Source: Jiangella mangrovi
Lineage (GTDB): Bacteria > Actinomycetota > Actinomycetes > Jiangellales > Jiangellaceae
NCBI RefSeq assembly: GCF_014204975.1
Contig: NZ_JACHMM010000001.1
Span: 620,001 to 684,000 of the forward strand
DNA: 64,000 nucleotides
Reading direction: 5' to 3'
Below the pieces are notes generated by a model. The model saw only the letters and a list, made by a program, of their open reading frames with translations, was not told where the DNA came from and made no database searches. The stretch's first letter is position 1. Each line of letters begins with the position of its first letter. The translations under genes were made by a program, and so were the position numbers. Below, piece by piece: positions 7,775-14,340 of this stretch.

Positions 7775-7899
7775 CCGTTCGTCCGGCGAGCGTTACCCAT
7801 TCGAAACAACTAGACGGTCCCCGAGCGTTGTCACTGTCAGACCCACCTGGGACAGTGGGACGCGTAGGGGATCATCAGAGGCAGGAGAGGAGTTCGGTC

Positions 7900-8091
7900 A
7901 TGAGCATCGACTTCGACGACCGTCCGGCTGTGGTGACCCGCGACGAGGCATGGGAACTGCTCGACGAGGCCGCGCACAAGTGGCTCGGCATCTCCGCCGA
8001 CGAGTTCGCGAGGCGGCACGACAAGGGCAAGCTGAGCGACGACGCGCGCACCATGCACGTGACGAGCCTGCTCGACCTTGCCCGGCAGTAA
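7900..8091 (+). CDS. Small hypothetical protein, first gene of a coupled pair
   Basis: A protein of 63 residues starting at ATG 7900 after GGAGAGGAG. It is one helical unit: DEAWELLDEAAHKWLG, then SADEFARRHDKGKL, then a final helix. The next gene begins inside its last codons, so the two are tightly coupled. A small antitoxin-like partner is possible, but this is inference from size and coupling only. Confidence 0.65.
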   Translation: MSIDFDDRPAVVTRDEAWELLDEAAHKWLGISADEFARRHDKGKLSDDARTMHVTSLLDLARQ

Positions 8092-8653
8092 GCCCGCAGA
8101 GGCGTACGACGCCTTCCTTGAACCACTACAGAAGGCGCTGAGCTGCATCACCAACGAGCCCTTGATCGGCCGAGAGAACAGCCGCAAAACCGGGGGAAAG
8201 CGCACGCTAACGTTCCCCGGCGACCCGGCGGGGCTCGGTGGATCGGGCGGTCTCGCCCTGACCGTGTCATTCGAGTACGAGATCTACAAGACAGGCGACA
8301 CCGGCAAGATGAAGTACCGGTGCCGGACGCACGGCTACAAGCATCAGATCGTCACCGACGAGTTCGCCGAGGTGATCCTGTTCCACTGGCATCCAGGTGA
8401 AGCCGAGGACCGGGCTGGTCTCCCGCAGCGCCCACACATCCACATGGGTACGGAATTGCTCGCCGCTGACGGTCGTCTGACTCGGCGCAACCACTTGCCG
8501 AGCGGTCGCGTCTCGCTCGAGGACGTGGTCGAGTTCGCGATCACCGACCTCGGCGTCACTCCATTGCGCGACGACTGGCAGACCGTCATCGACAACACCA
8601 GGGCACTGTTCGAGAAGCACCGCACCTGGGGCGGGCGAGGCCTCAACCAGTAG
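8078..8653 (+). CDS. Hypothetical protein with a conserved-looking HIH motif
   Basis: A protein of 191 residues. The only start that keeps the full domain is TTG 8078, which overlaps the previous gene by 14 bases. The N-terminal part is beta rich (LALTVSFEYEIYKTG). The middle holds VILFHWHPG and PHIHMGTELL. The end is helical with SGRVSLEDVVEFAI and DDWQTVID. Clustered histidines could bind a metal. I cannot assign a family. The gene pair sits at the cargo position of the element, followed by a strong terminator. Confidence 0.65.
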   Translation: MPGSKPAEAYDAFLEPLQKALSCITNEPLIGRENSRKTGGKRTLTFPGDPAGLGGSGGLALTVSFEYEIYKTGDTGKMKYRCRTHGYKHQIVTDEFAEVILFHWHPGEAEDRAGLPQRPHIHMGTELLAADGRLTRRNHLPSGRVSLEDVVEFAITDLGVTPLRDDWQTVIDNTRALFEKHRTWGGRGLNQ

Positions 8654-8664
8654 CTGAGCATGAC

Positions 8665-8702
8665 AGAGCCCCCGCCACCCCTCGGGGCGTGGCGGGGGCT
8701 CT
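8665..8702. terminator. Strong hairpin between convergent genes
   Basis: AGAGCCCCCGCCA (8665-8677) pairs perfectly with TGGCGGGGGCTCT (8690-8702) over a 12-base loop. It lies 11 bases after the rightward gene and 9 bases after the end of the leftward lipoprotein gene, so it can serve both strands. Confidence 0.85.
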
Positions 8703-8711
8703 GAGTCACGA

Positions 8712-9302
8712 TCAGAGTCCTCCTTGCCAGTGCCACTCCATGTAGTCGAACGACGGGGCGATGGACAGCGTGATGTCCGCCGGGTCCTGCACGCCCCACG
8801 CGTCGGTGAACGTCACGCTCTGACCCGGCAGCACCTGAGCTGTGGGGTAGTCCACACCCTGGTCCGTGTCGAAGACCTGGGAGCCTTCACGCCCGCCGGA
8901 AAGCAGCGTGGCGTAGTAGGTCGCAGCGTCGAACACGTCCTCGCTGTTGTTCAGGATCGTCACGTCGTAGGCGATGTAGGCCGGCGCGTCCTCGAAGGAC
9001 GCGTACTCGCCGGGCTCGAAGGCTCGCAGCGGGGAGACCGTGACTTCCACTCCCGTGTTCCACGCGTAGGACTCGCCGAAGGCCGAGATCCGGTCCGCAG
9101 CATTGGTCGGGTGAGCCTCGGGCGTTGGCGTCGGGGTCGGCTTTACCGGAGGCTCCTCGGTCTCCTGGGCCGGTGTCTCGGCCTGCTCGCTGGGCGCCGC
9201 CTGGGGCTCTGCCGTGGTTGTCGCTCCGCCGTCGTCACCAGATGACGAGCAGCCCGCCAAAGCCAGCATGGCTGTGGCGATGATCGCGATGGTCTTTCGC
9301 AT
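8712..9302 (-). CDS. Secreted lipoprotein with DUF4352-like domain
   Basis: A protein of 196 residues. The signal peptide ends in a clear lipobox (LALAGC, Cys18), so it should be lipid-anchored outside the membrane. A proline/threonine/glutamate-rich linker (PTPTPTPE) follows. A C-terminal beta domain has AYIAYDVTILNNSED and LPGQSVTFTDAWG, which matches the DUF4352 type of immunoglobulin-like fold. GGAGGGGGAAC precedes ATG 9302. Such lipoproteins are frequent in actinobacterial prophage-like elements and could act in superinfection exclusion (inference). Confidence 0.8.
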   Translation of the reverse strand: MRKTIAIIATAMLALAGCSSSGDDGGATTTAEPQAAPSEQAETPAQETEEPPVKPTPTPTPEAHPTNAADRISAFGESYAWNTGVEVTVSPLRAFEPGEYASFEDAPAYIAYDVTILNNSEDVFDAATYYATLLSGGREGSQVFDTDQGVDYPTAQVLPGQSVTFTDAWGVQDPADITLSIAPSFDYMEWHWQGGL

Positions 9303-9431
9303 GATGTTCCCCCTCCTATGGGGTCGGATTGTGTGCTCGGGGTCGGACAGAACTCGTATCGACCACGGGGCCGCTTCATCGGATTGGCGGCGCGTGTGAA
9401 CTTCCCAGCCAGCGGGTCAGCTTCGGCGGGC

Positions 9432-9725
9432 TCAGGCTCGCCACCTCTTCCCGGCGCCAGTGAGCATCGCGGCCAGTTCGTCGGCCTGCTCCCAGGACAG
9501 CTCCGCGGCCTGGTAGCGGGACGGGCGCGCGGCGGCGACGGTGACGACGAGGACCGGCCGTGCGGCATCCTGCGGTGCCTCCAGGCCCACGTGGATGCTC
9601 GTGACGGGCTGACGGCCGTCGAACTGGACCTCGCCGACGTACTGCCGGTGACGCCCGAAGTGGTCGGCCGGCGTCTCGTCGCACCACTTCACCGGGCAGG
9701 CGTCCGGCGTGCGCTGCCCGCTCAT
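9432..9725 (-). CDS. Hypothetical element protein, 97 aa
   Basis: It is the last gene of the leftward coupled operon, starting at ATG 9725 in an ATGA overlap with the membrane peptide gene. The start carries CPVKWCDETPADHFGRH, a possible zinc site. A beta-rich segment and a QAAELSWEQADELAAMLTGA helix follow. The function is unknown. About 130 bases separate it from the lipoprotein gene. Confidence 0.65.
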   Translation of the reverse strand: MSGQRTPDACPVKWCDETPADHFGRHRQYVGEVQFDGRQPVTSIHVGLEAPQDAARPVLVVTVAAARPSRYQAAELSWEQADELAAMLTGAGKRWRA

Positions 9726-9862
9726 GGCCGCGCCTCACCGGCGGTCGGCGCCGGCGCTGGGAGCACGGTCTCGCGGCCATCGACGAGCAGCGTGGTGACG
9801 ACGAACACTGCCATCGCGACCAGTGTCACCACCAGGGTGATGATGGCGTCGCGGCGCCTCAC
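9722..9862 (-). CDS. Small single-pass membrane protein, 46 aa
   Basis: It starts at GTG 9862 in a GTGA overlap and ends in an ATGA overlap, so it lies exactly between its neighbours. Residues 7-27 form one transmembrane helix (AIITLVVTLVAMAVFVVTTL) after three arginines, so the N-terminus should face the cytoplasm. The short tail is proline and alanine rich. The role is unknown. Confidence 0.65.
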   Translation of the reverse strand: MRRRDAIITLVVTLVAMAVFVVTTLLVDGRETVLPAPAPTAGEARP

Positions 9863-10092
9863 GGCGCGCCGTCCCCGAGGGCGCGGTCCACGATGTCCGA
9901 CGCCTTGACGTCGAGCACTGCGGCGAACTCACACAGCCGCGGCACCGTCAGCGGCTCCATGTCGAACAGCTCGCGCCCGGCCGCGTCCTTGTCCGACGTG
10001 GCCGCGCACAGCTCCTCAAGGTCGAGGCCACGCTCGGCAGCCATGGCGCGGATCGTTTCGGCGACGAAGCGGGACCTGCTCGGGGCCGTCAT
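9859..10092 (-). CDS. Small helix-turn-helix protein
   Basis: A protein of 77 residues with the helical spacing of a Cro/CI-type HTH: FVAETIRAMAAERGLDLEEL, then a central helix, then MEPLTVPRLCEFAAVLDVKASD. The PLTV...L..A..LDV pattern is that of XRE family DNA-binding proteins. It could be the element's regulator or an antitoxin. It is coupled by ATGA and GTGA overlaps to both neighbours, so it is expressed from within a six-gene operon. Confidence 0.65.
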   Translation of the reverse strand: MTAPSRSRFVAETIRAMAAERGLDLEELCAATSDKDAAGRELFDMEPLTVPRLCEFAAVLDVKASDIVDRALGDGAP

Positions 10093-10427
10093 GACGCCAC
10101 CCCGTCCACACCGAGGGCGGCCATCGCGTACATCAGGCTCGACGCGGCCTCCAGCACCTCGGCGACCTCGCGGATGTCCGTCGGGTCGTTGGCGTTGGCC
10201 TCGATGTCGGACTCGAACAACAGGGCCTCGCCGAGGGTCCGCTGCCCGTCCGTCTCGACGCTCTCGAACAGGTCGAGCTGCGCCAGGACCGAGCCGTCGT
10301 CAGCGCGGCGGATCCACTGGTGCCACCGAGACCGCGACCCGTCCAGGTCGACGTCCCAGGGCGTGACCTCCGACGCCCACCACAGCGGCGCCTGCGCGCC
10401 AGGGACGCGTTTCGGCAGCCTGGTCAC
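10089..10427 (-). CDS. Hypothetical element protein, 112 aa
   Basis: It starts at GTG 10427 in a GTGA overlap with the gene before. The N-terminal half has RSRWHQWIRRADDGSVLAQL, and the C-terminal half is an acidic helix with a small hydrophobic end. No known domain is seen. It looks related in style to the next gene upstream, with similar WH-RW-DG phrases, so the two may be diverged duplicates. Confidence 0.6.
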   Translation of the reverse strand: MTRLPKRVPGAQAPLWWASEVTPWDVDLDGSRSRWHQWIRRADDGSVLAQLDLFESVETDGQRTLGEALLFESDIEANANDPTDIREVAEVLEAASSLMYAMAALGVDGVAS

Positions 10428-10966
10428 CGGAGATCACCTCCGATGACGTCGAGCACGTCAGCAGCAGCCCGCAGCGACGCCGCATAGCCGGAGAGGTCGC
10501 CGCGCCGCTCCAGCCGGTCGTTGCCCTCGCCGGGGTCGAGCTCGACGTCCTGGACGCGCCTGGTGCCGTCGGCGTCGATGACCTCCAGCAGCTCGACCGA
10601 GACGCGGCCGTCGGTCCAGCGGTGCACCCGCGCGAACGAACCGTCCGCGTCGTCGTGATCCCACTTACTGGTCCAGTTCGCCCACCCCGGCACCGCACCG
10701 CCCTCCGGCGTCTGGCGGTCGAACAGGCCGACCGCCAGCGCCGCGCGACGCACAGCATCGACGATGCCCTCGTCGCTCGTCTCGTCGGGCACGTGCAACT
10801 CGACGTCGTCAGGGTCGGTGCTGTCCGGTGCATAGATCAGCACCACGTCGCCGGACTCGAAGACGTACCTGATGCGCGGGTCCTTACCGAGGGTCATCTC
10901 CCAGTCGCTGCGCGGGATGTGGTGGTGCACGAGCACCTCGTCGAGGTGGATCAGACGGCAAGTCAT
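10424..10966 (-). CDS. Hypothetical element protein, 180 aa
   Basis: It starts at ATG 10966 in an ATGA overlap. The sequence is acidic, with an N-terminal part rich in beta and histidines (HLDEVLVHHHIPRSD) and a DGTRRVQDVELDPGEG segment near the end. The final helix (LRAAADVLDVIGG) resembles the end of the following gene. The function is unknown. Confidence 0.6.
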   Translation of the reverse strand: MTCRLIHLDEVLVHHHIPRSDWEMTLGKDPRIRYVFESGDVVLIYAPDSTDPDDVELHVPDETSDEGIVDAVRRAALAVGLFDRQTPEGGAVPGWANWTSKWDHDDADGSFARVHRWTDGRVSVELLEVIDADGTRRVQDVELDPGEGNDRLERRGDLSGYAASLRAAADVLDVIGGDLR

Positions 10967-11316
10967 CGTCCGGCCTCCCGCCGCTCAGCTGCGATGCCGT
11001 CGGCGCGGCCGAGCCAGTAGGCGTTTCCGATGTGCGGCTCGTCGTCGACCGCGGTCGCCGCCTCACGGGCGGCGCGACGCTCGGCGGCAGCGCGAAGCGC
11101 AGCCCAGCGGGCACGGTCGGCCTTCAACTGCTCACGCCCGGCGGCCAGGGCCTTCTCAAACTCGGCCGGGTCGGTACCGCGGAACCAGCCGGCCAGGTGG
11201 GCGTACATGTCTGCCCGCTCGCCCTCGGTCATGCCGTCAGACCAGTGCGGCTCCCGCATCGGCAGCAACGGCTCGACATCGATGGTGGGCGGGCTGGTGT
11301 GGGACAGTTTGGACAC
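10963..11316 (-). CDS. Hypothetical element protein, first gene of leftward operon
   Basis: A protein of 117 residues starting at GTG 11316, seven bases after a clear GGAGG. It has an MTEGERADMYAHLAGWFRG segment, a long charged helix of alanine, arginine and glutamate, and an end GNAYWLGRADGIAAERRE, a phrase seen in other mobile-element proteins. It opens the six-gene coupled operon that runs to 9432. The promoter should lie between 11317 and the ychF end. Confidence 0.65.
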   Translation of the reverse strand: MSKLSHTSPPTIDVEPLLPMREPHWSDGMTEGERADMYAHLAGWFRGTDPAEFEKALAAGREQLKADRARWAALRAAAERRAAREAATAVDDEPHIGNAYWLGRADGIAAERREAGR

Positions 11317-11406
11317 GGTCGCCTCCTGCGTAGGCGGTCGAGGGACCGTCCGGAGATGCGACCTCCTGGCGGTCCCGCTGTGTCGGAACCGCCAGTGCCC
11401 TACGTG
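11317..11406. other. Element right junction with inverted repeat
   Basis: This is the short space between the last element gene and the ychF stop. It holds an inverted repeat, CTGGCGGT (11366-11373) and ACCGCCAG (11388-11395), whose arms extend to about eleven pairs with one G-U on the minus strand. It could be the ychF terminator, part of the attachment site, or both. The partner att site is outside the window. Confidence 0.45.
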
Positions 11407-12489
11407 CTACTTAGACGTTGGACTGAAGCGGAACTCGACGACGTCGCCGTCGGCCATGATGTAGTCCTTGCCCTCCATGCGGACCAGGCCCTTCGAGCGT
11501 GCCTCCGTCATCGAGCCGGTCGAGACCAGGTCGTCGAAGGAGACGACCTCGGCCTTGATGAAGCCCTTCTGGAAGTCGGTGTGGATGACGCCCGCCGCCT
11601 CGGGGGCCGTGGCGCCCTTGCGGATGGTCCAGGCGCGCGCCTCTTTGGGGCCAGCGGTGAGGTAGGTCTGCAGGCCCAGCGTGTCGAAGCCGACCCGGGC
11701 GAGCATGTCGAGACCGGACTCCTCCTGACCCATGGACTGCAGCAGCTCGAGCGCCTCGGCCTCGTCGAGCTCGGACAGCTCGGCCTCGATCTGGGCGTCG
11801 AGGAAGATGGCTTCGGCCGGGGCGACCAGGGCGCGCAGCTCGGCCTTCAGCGCATCGTCACCGAGCTCCTCGTCGTCCATGTTGAAGACGTAGAGGAAGG
11901 GCTTGGCGGTGAGCAGGTGCAGCTCGCGCAGCAGCTCGAGGTCGAGGCCGGCGGCGAAGACGGTCTGCCCGCCGTCGAGGACCGCCTTGGCCTGCTCGAC
12001 GGCGTCGACGGTCGCCTGCTTGTCCTTGGCCATCCGCGCCTCCTTGACCAGGCGCGGCAGGGCGTTCTCGATGGTCTGGAGGTCGGCGAGGATGAGCTCG
12101 GTGTTGATGGTCTCGATGTCGGCCTTGGGCTCGACCCGGCCGTCGACGTGGACGACGTCGGGGTCGTTGAAGACGCGGATGACCTGGCAGATGGCGTCGG
12201 CCTCGCGAATGTTGGCGAGGAACTTGTTGCCCAGCCCCTGGCCTTCGGAGGCGCCCTTCACGATGCCGGCGATGTCGACGAAGCTGACGGTGGCGGGAAC
12301 GAGCCGCGCGGAGTCGAAGATCTCGGCCAGCTTGCCCAGCCGCGCATCGGGCACGCCGACGACGCCGACGTTCGGCTCGATGGTGGCGAACGGATAGTTC
12401 GCGGCCAGCACGTCGTTCTTCGTCAGGGCGTTGAACAGCGTGGACTTGCCGACGTTGGGCAGGCCGACGATGCCGATGGTGAGACTCAC
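11407..12489 (-). CDS. ychF: Ribosome-binding ATPase YchF (Obg family)
   Basis: A protein of 360 residues, the usual length. The N-terminus carries the G1 loop GLPNVGKST and a FVDIAGIVKGASEGQGLGN switch region. The end is the TGS domain (WTIRKGATAPEAAGVIHTDF, FIKAEVVSFDDL). YchF hydrolyses ATP rather than GTP and binds ribosomes. GTG 12489 (VSLTIGIVGLP) is the standard start. It is the chromosomal neighbour of the left element and appears intact to its stop. Confidence 0.95.
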   Translation of the reverse strand: MSLTIGIVGLPNVGKSTLFNALTKNDVLAANYPFATIEPNVGVVGVPDARLGKLAEIFDSARLVPATVSFVDIAGIVKGASEGQGLGNKFLANIREADAICQVIRVFNDPDVVHVDGRVEPKADIETINTELILADLQTIENALPRLVKEARMAKDKQATVDAVEQAKAVLDGGQTVFAAGLDLELLRELHLLTAKPFLYVFNMDDEELGDDALKAELRALVAPAEAIFLDAQIEAELSELDEAEALELLQSMGQEESGLDMLARVGFDTLGLQTYLTAGPKEARAWTIRKGATAPEAAGVIHTDFQKGFIKAEVVSFDDLVSTGSMTEARSKGLVRMEGKDYIMADGDVVEFRFSPTSK

Positions 12490-12619
12490 GAGTGCCAAGG
12501 GTACGTGCCCCGGACCCACCACACGAAGTGGATCTCCGAAACGGACGAAACACCTGATCCGGGCCCGTTCTCGCCGTGCCTCCCCGACTTTGTCGGAGGT
12601 CCCCGGCAAAGTAATCCCC

Positions 12620-14098
12620 ATGACCGTCCCCGGCCTCCTCATCGCCCTCGTCGCCCTGGTGCTGGGCGGCGCCGTCGGCGCGCTCGTCGTCCGCGTCCGC
12701 ACGGCCGCCGCCACCGCCACCGTCGTCGCCGAGCGCGACGCGGCGCGGACCGAGCTCGACACCGTCCGGCGCGAGAAGCACGACCTGGTCGCCGAGCGCG
12801 AGGTCGACCGCGAGCGCATGCTCGACGCCCAGGCCGAGCAGACCCGGCTCGAGACCGAACTCGCGCACGCCCGCACCAGCGGCGAGGAGAAGCTGGCCCT
12901 ACTGCGGGCTGAGCAGGAGCGGCTGACGCAGGAGTTCCAGCGGCTCTCCGCCGACGCGCTGCGGCAGAACCGCGCCGAGTTCCTCGAGCTGGCGACGGAA
13001 CAGTTCAAGGGCTCCGAAGAGCGGGTCAAGACCGAGCTCGAGCACCGCCGCCAGGCGGTCGAGGCCATGGTCAAGCCGCTGAACGACCAGCTCGAGAAGG
13101 TCACCACGCACGCCCACCAGCTCGAGAAGGCCCGGGCGACGGCCTACGGCGAGCTGCGCACCCAGCTCGAGACCATGGGCAAGAGCTCCGAGCAGCTGCG
13201 CCTCGAGACCCAGCAACTGGTGACGGCGCTGCGGGCGCCCCAGGTGCGCGGCCGCTGGGGCGAGCTGCAGCTGCGCCGGGTCGTCGAGGCCGCCGGCATG
13301 GTCGAGCACGTCGACTTCTCCGAGCAGACGACCGCCGACACCAGCGACGGCAAGCTCCGGCCCGACCTCGTGGTCAGCCTCGCCGGCGGCAAGAAGGTCG
13401 TCGTCGACGCGAAGGTGGCGTTCAACGGCTACCTCGAGGCCATGGAGGCCCGCGACGAGGCCACCCGCGACAAGCGGCTGGCCGCGCACGCCCGGCACCT
13501 CAAGACCCACATCGACTCGCTGGCCGCCAAGCAGTACTGGGAGCAGTTCACGCCCACGCCCGAGTTCGTGGTCATGTTCGTGCCGTCCGACGTGTTCCTC
13601 AACGCCGCCATGGAGCGCGACCCCACGCTGTTCGAGCACGCCTTCGAGCGCAACGTCGTCATCGCGACGCCGTCCACGCTGGTCGCGCTGCTGCGCACGG
13701 TCGGCTACACCTGGCGGCAGGAGGCGCTGGCGCAGAACGCGCAAGAGGTGCTCACGCTCGGCCGCGAGCTGCACTCCCGGCTCGCCACCATGGGCGGCCA
13801 CCTCGCCCGGCTCGGCCGCCAGCTCGACGGCGCGGTCAAGGCCTACAACGACGGCGTCAGCTCGCTCGAGAGCCGGGTCCTGGTCAGCGCCCGCAAGATG
13901 GCCGACCTCAAGGTGGTCGACGAGGAGATCGAGGCACCGCCGCAGGTCGAGCGGGCCGCCCGCCAGCTCCAGGCGCCCGAGATGGTCGACGACGCCCTCA
14001 TCGCCCTCGAGGACATCCAGGTCGATCCCCGGTTCGGCCTCGGTCCCGCCACCGGCAAAGGGTCCCGGTCGCGACGGCGCAGCGGCACCGACGGCTGA
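12620..14098 (+). CDS. rmuC: DNA recombination protein RmuC
   Basis: A protein of 492 residues. An N-terminal membrane helix (LLIALVALVLGGAVGALVV) is followed by a long coiled coil up to about residue 170 and then the RmuC domain, with LRAPQVRGRWGELQLRRVVE, VVDAKVAFNGYLEA and FVVMFVPSDVFLNAAM. RmuC limits inverted-repeat recombination in enterobacteria and has a nuclease-like fold. ATG 12620 is chosen just before the membrane helix. It diverges from ychF over 130 bases that include a CCGACTTTGTCGG hairpin. Confidence 0.93.
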   Translation: MTVPGLLIALVALVLGGAVGALVVRVRTAAATATVVAERDAARTELDTVRREKHDLVAEREVDRERMLDAQAEQTRLETELAHARTSGEEKLALLRAEQERLTQEFQRLSADALRQNRAEFLELATEQFKGSEERVKTELEHRRQAVEAMVKPLNDQLEKVTTHAHQLEKARATAYGELRTQLETMGKSSEQLRLETQQLVTALRAPQVRGRWGELQLRRVVEAAGMVEHVDFSEQTTADTSDGKLRPDLVVSLAGGKKVVVDAKVAFNGYLEAMEARDEATRDKRLAAHARHLKTHIDSLAAKQYWEQFTPTPEFVVMFVPSDVFLNAAMERDPTLFEHAFERNVVIATPSTLVALLRTVGYTWRQEALAQNAQEVLTLGRELHSRLATMGGHLARLGRQLDGAVKAYNDGVSSLESRVLVSARKMADLKVVDEEIEAPPQVERAARQLQAPEMVDDALIALEDIQVDPRFGLGPATGKGSRSRRRSGTDG

Positions 14099-14279
14099 GC
14101 CGCCCGGCCGCCCGCGCGACGACGGGTGAGCGCGGCCGGCGGGTGAGCGCGGCGGGCTGGAGCACGGCCGTCGGCTGCGTGTGGCCGGCGGGGCGAAATG
14201 TCCGTTGGATGGCCGAAGAACTCCAAGATCGACTTCAGTCGAGGGCTACTCGGTCGGCGTGCGACGGGGCGAGTGCGGC

Positions 14280-14329
14280 GATGGGTGAGCGTCCACCGGC
14301 GCCAGAGCACCAGCGGACGCTCACCCATC
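14280..14329. terminator. Long hairpin after the chitinase gene
   Basis: GATGGGTGAGCGTCC (14280-14294) pairs perfectly with GGACGCTCACCCATC (14315-14329) over a 20-base loop. It lies 11 bases beyond the chitinase stop and also downstream of rmuC, so it can end both convergent transcripts. The 180 bases between rmuC and the hairpin hold no gene that I can support. Confidence 0.8.
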
Positions 14330-14340
14330 CCCTGACCGGG

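Larger units (their letters stand above)
1..11406. mobile_element. Integrated element, satellite-like; left end outside window
   Basis: The element begins with a large serine integrase tail. Its genes are short and mostly coupled by 4-base stop/start overlaps. It carries a TOPRIM Spo11-like protein, a RepA-like ATPase, iteron-like repeats and a terminase small subunit. Nothing in the visible part encodes a large terminase, portal, capsid, tail, lysis protein, relaxase or FtsK-like translocase. The right limit is inferred from the last element gene (start at 11316) and the end of ychF (11407). The left limit and the att repeats are not visible. A decayed prophage or an unusual integrative plasmid are the alternatives. 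Confidence 0.8.

Noticed and set aside
11032..12912. A 626-codon open frame on the + strand across the element border
   Set aside because: It is the shadow of ychF and of the last element gene. It also crosses the inferred integration junction.
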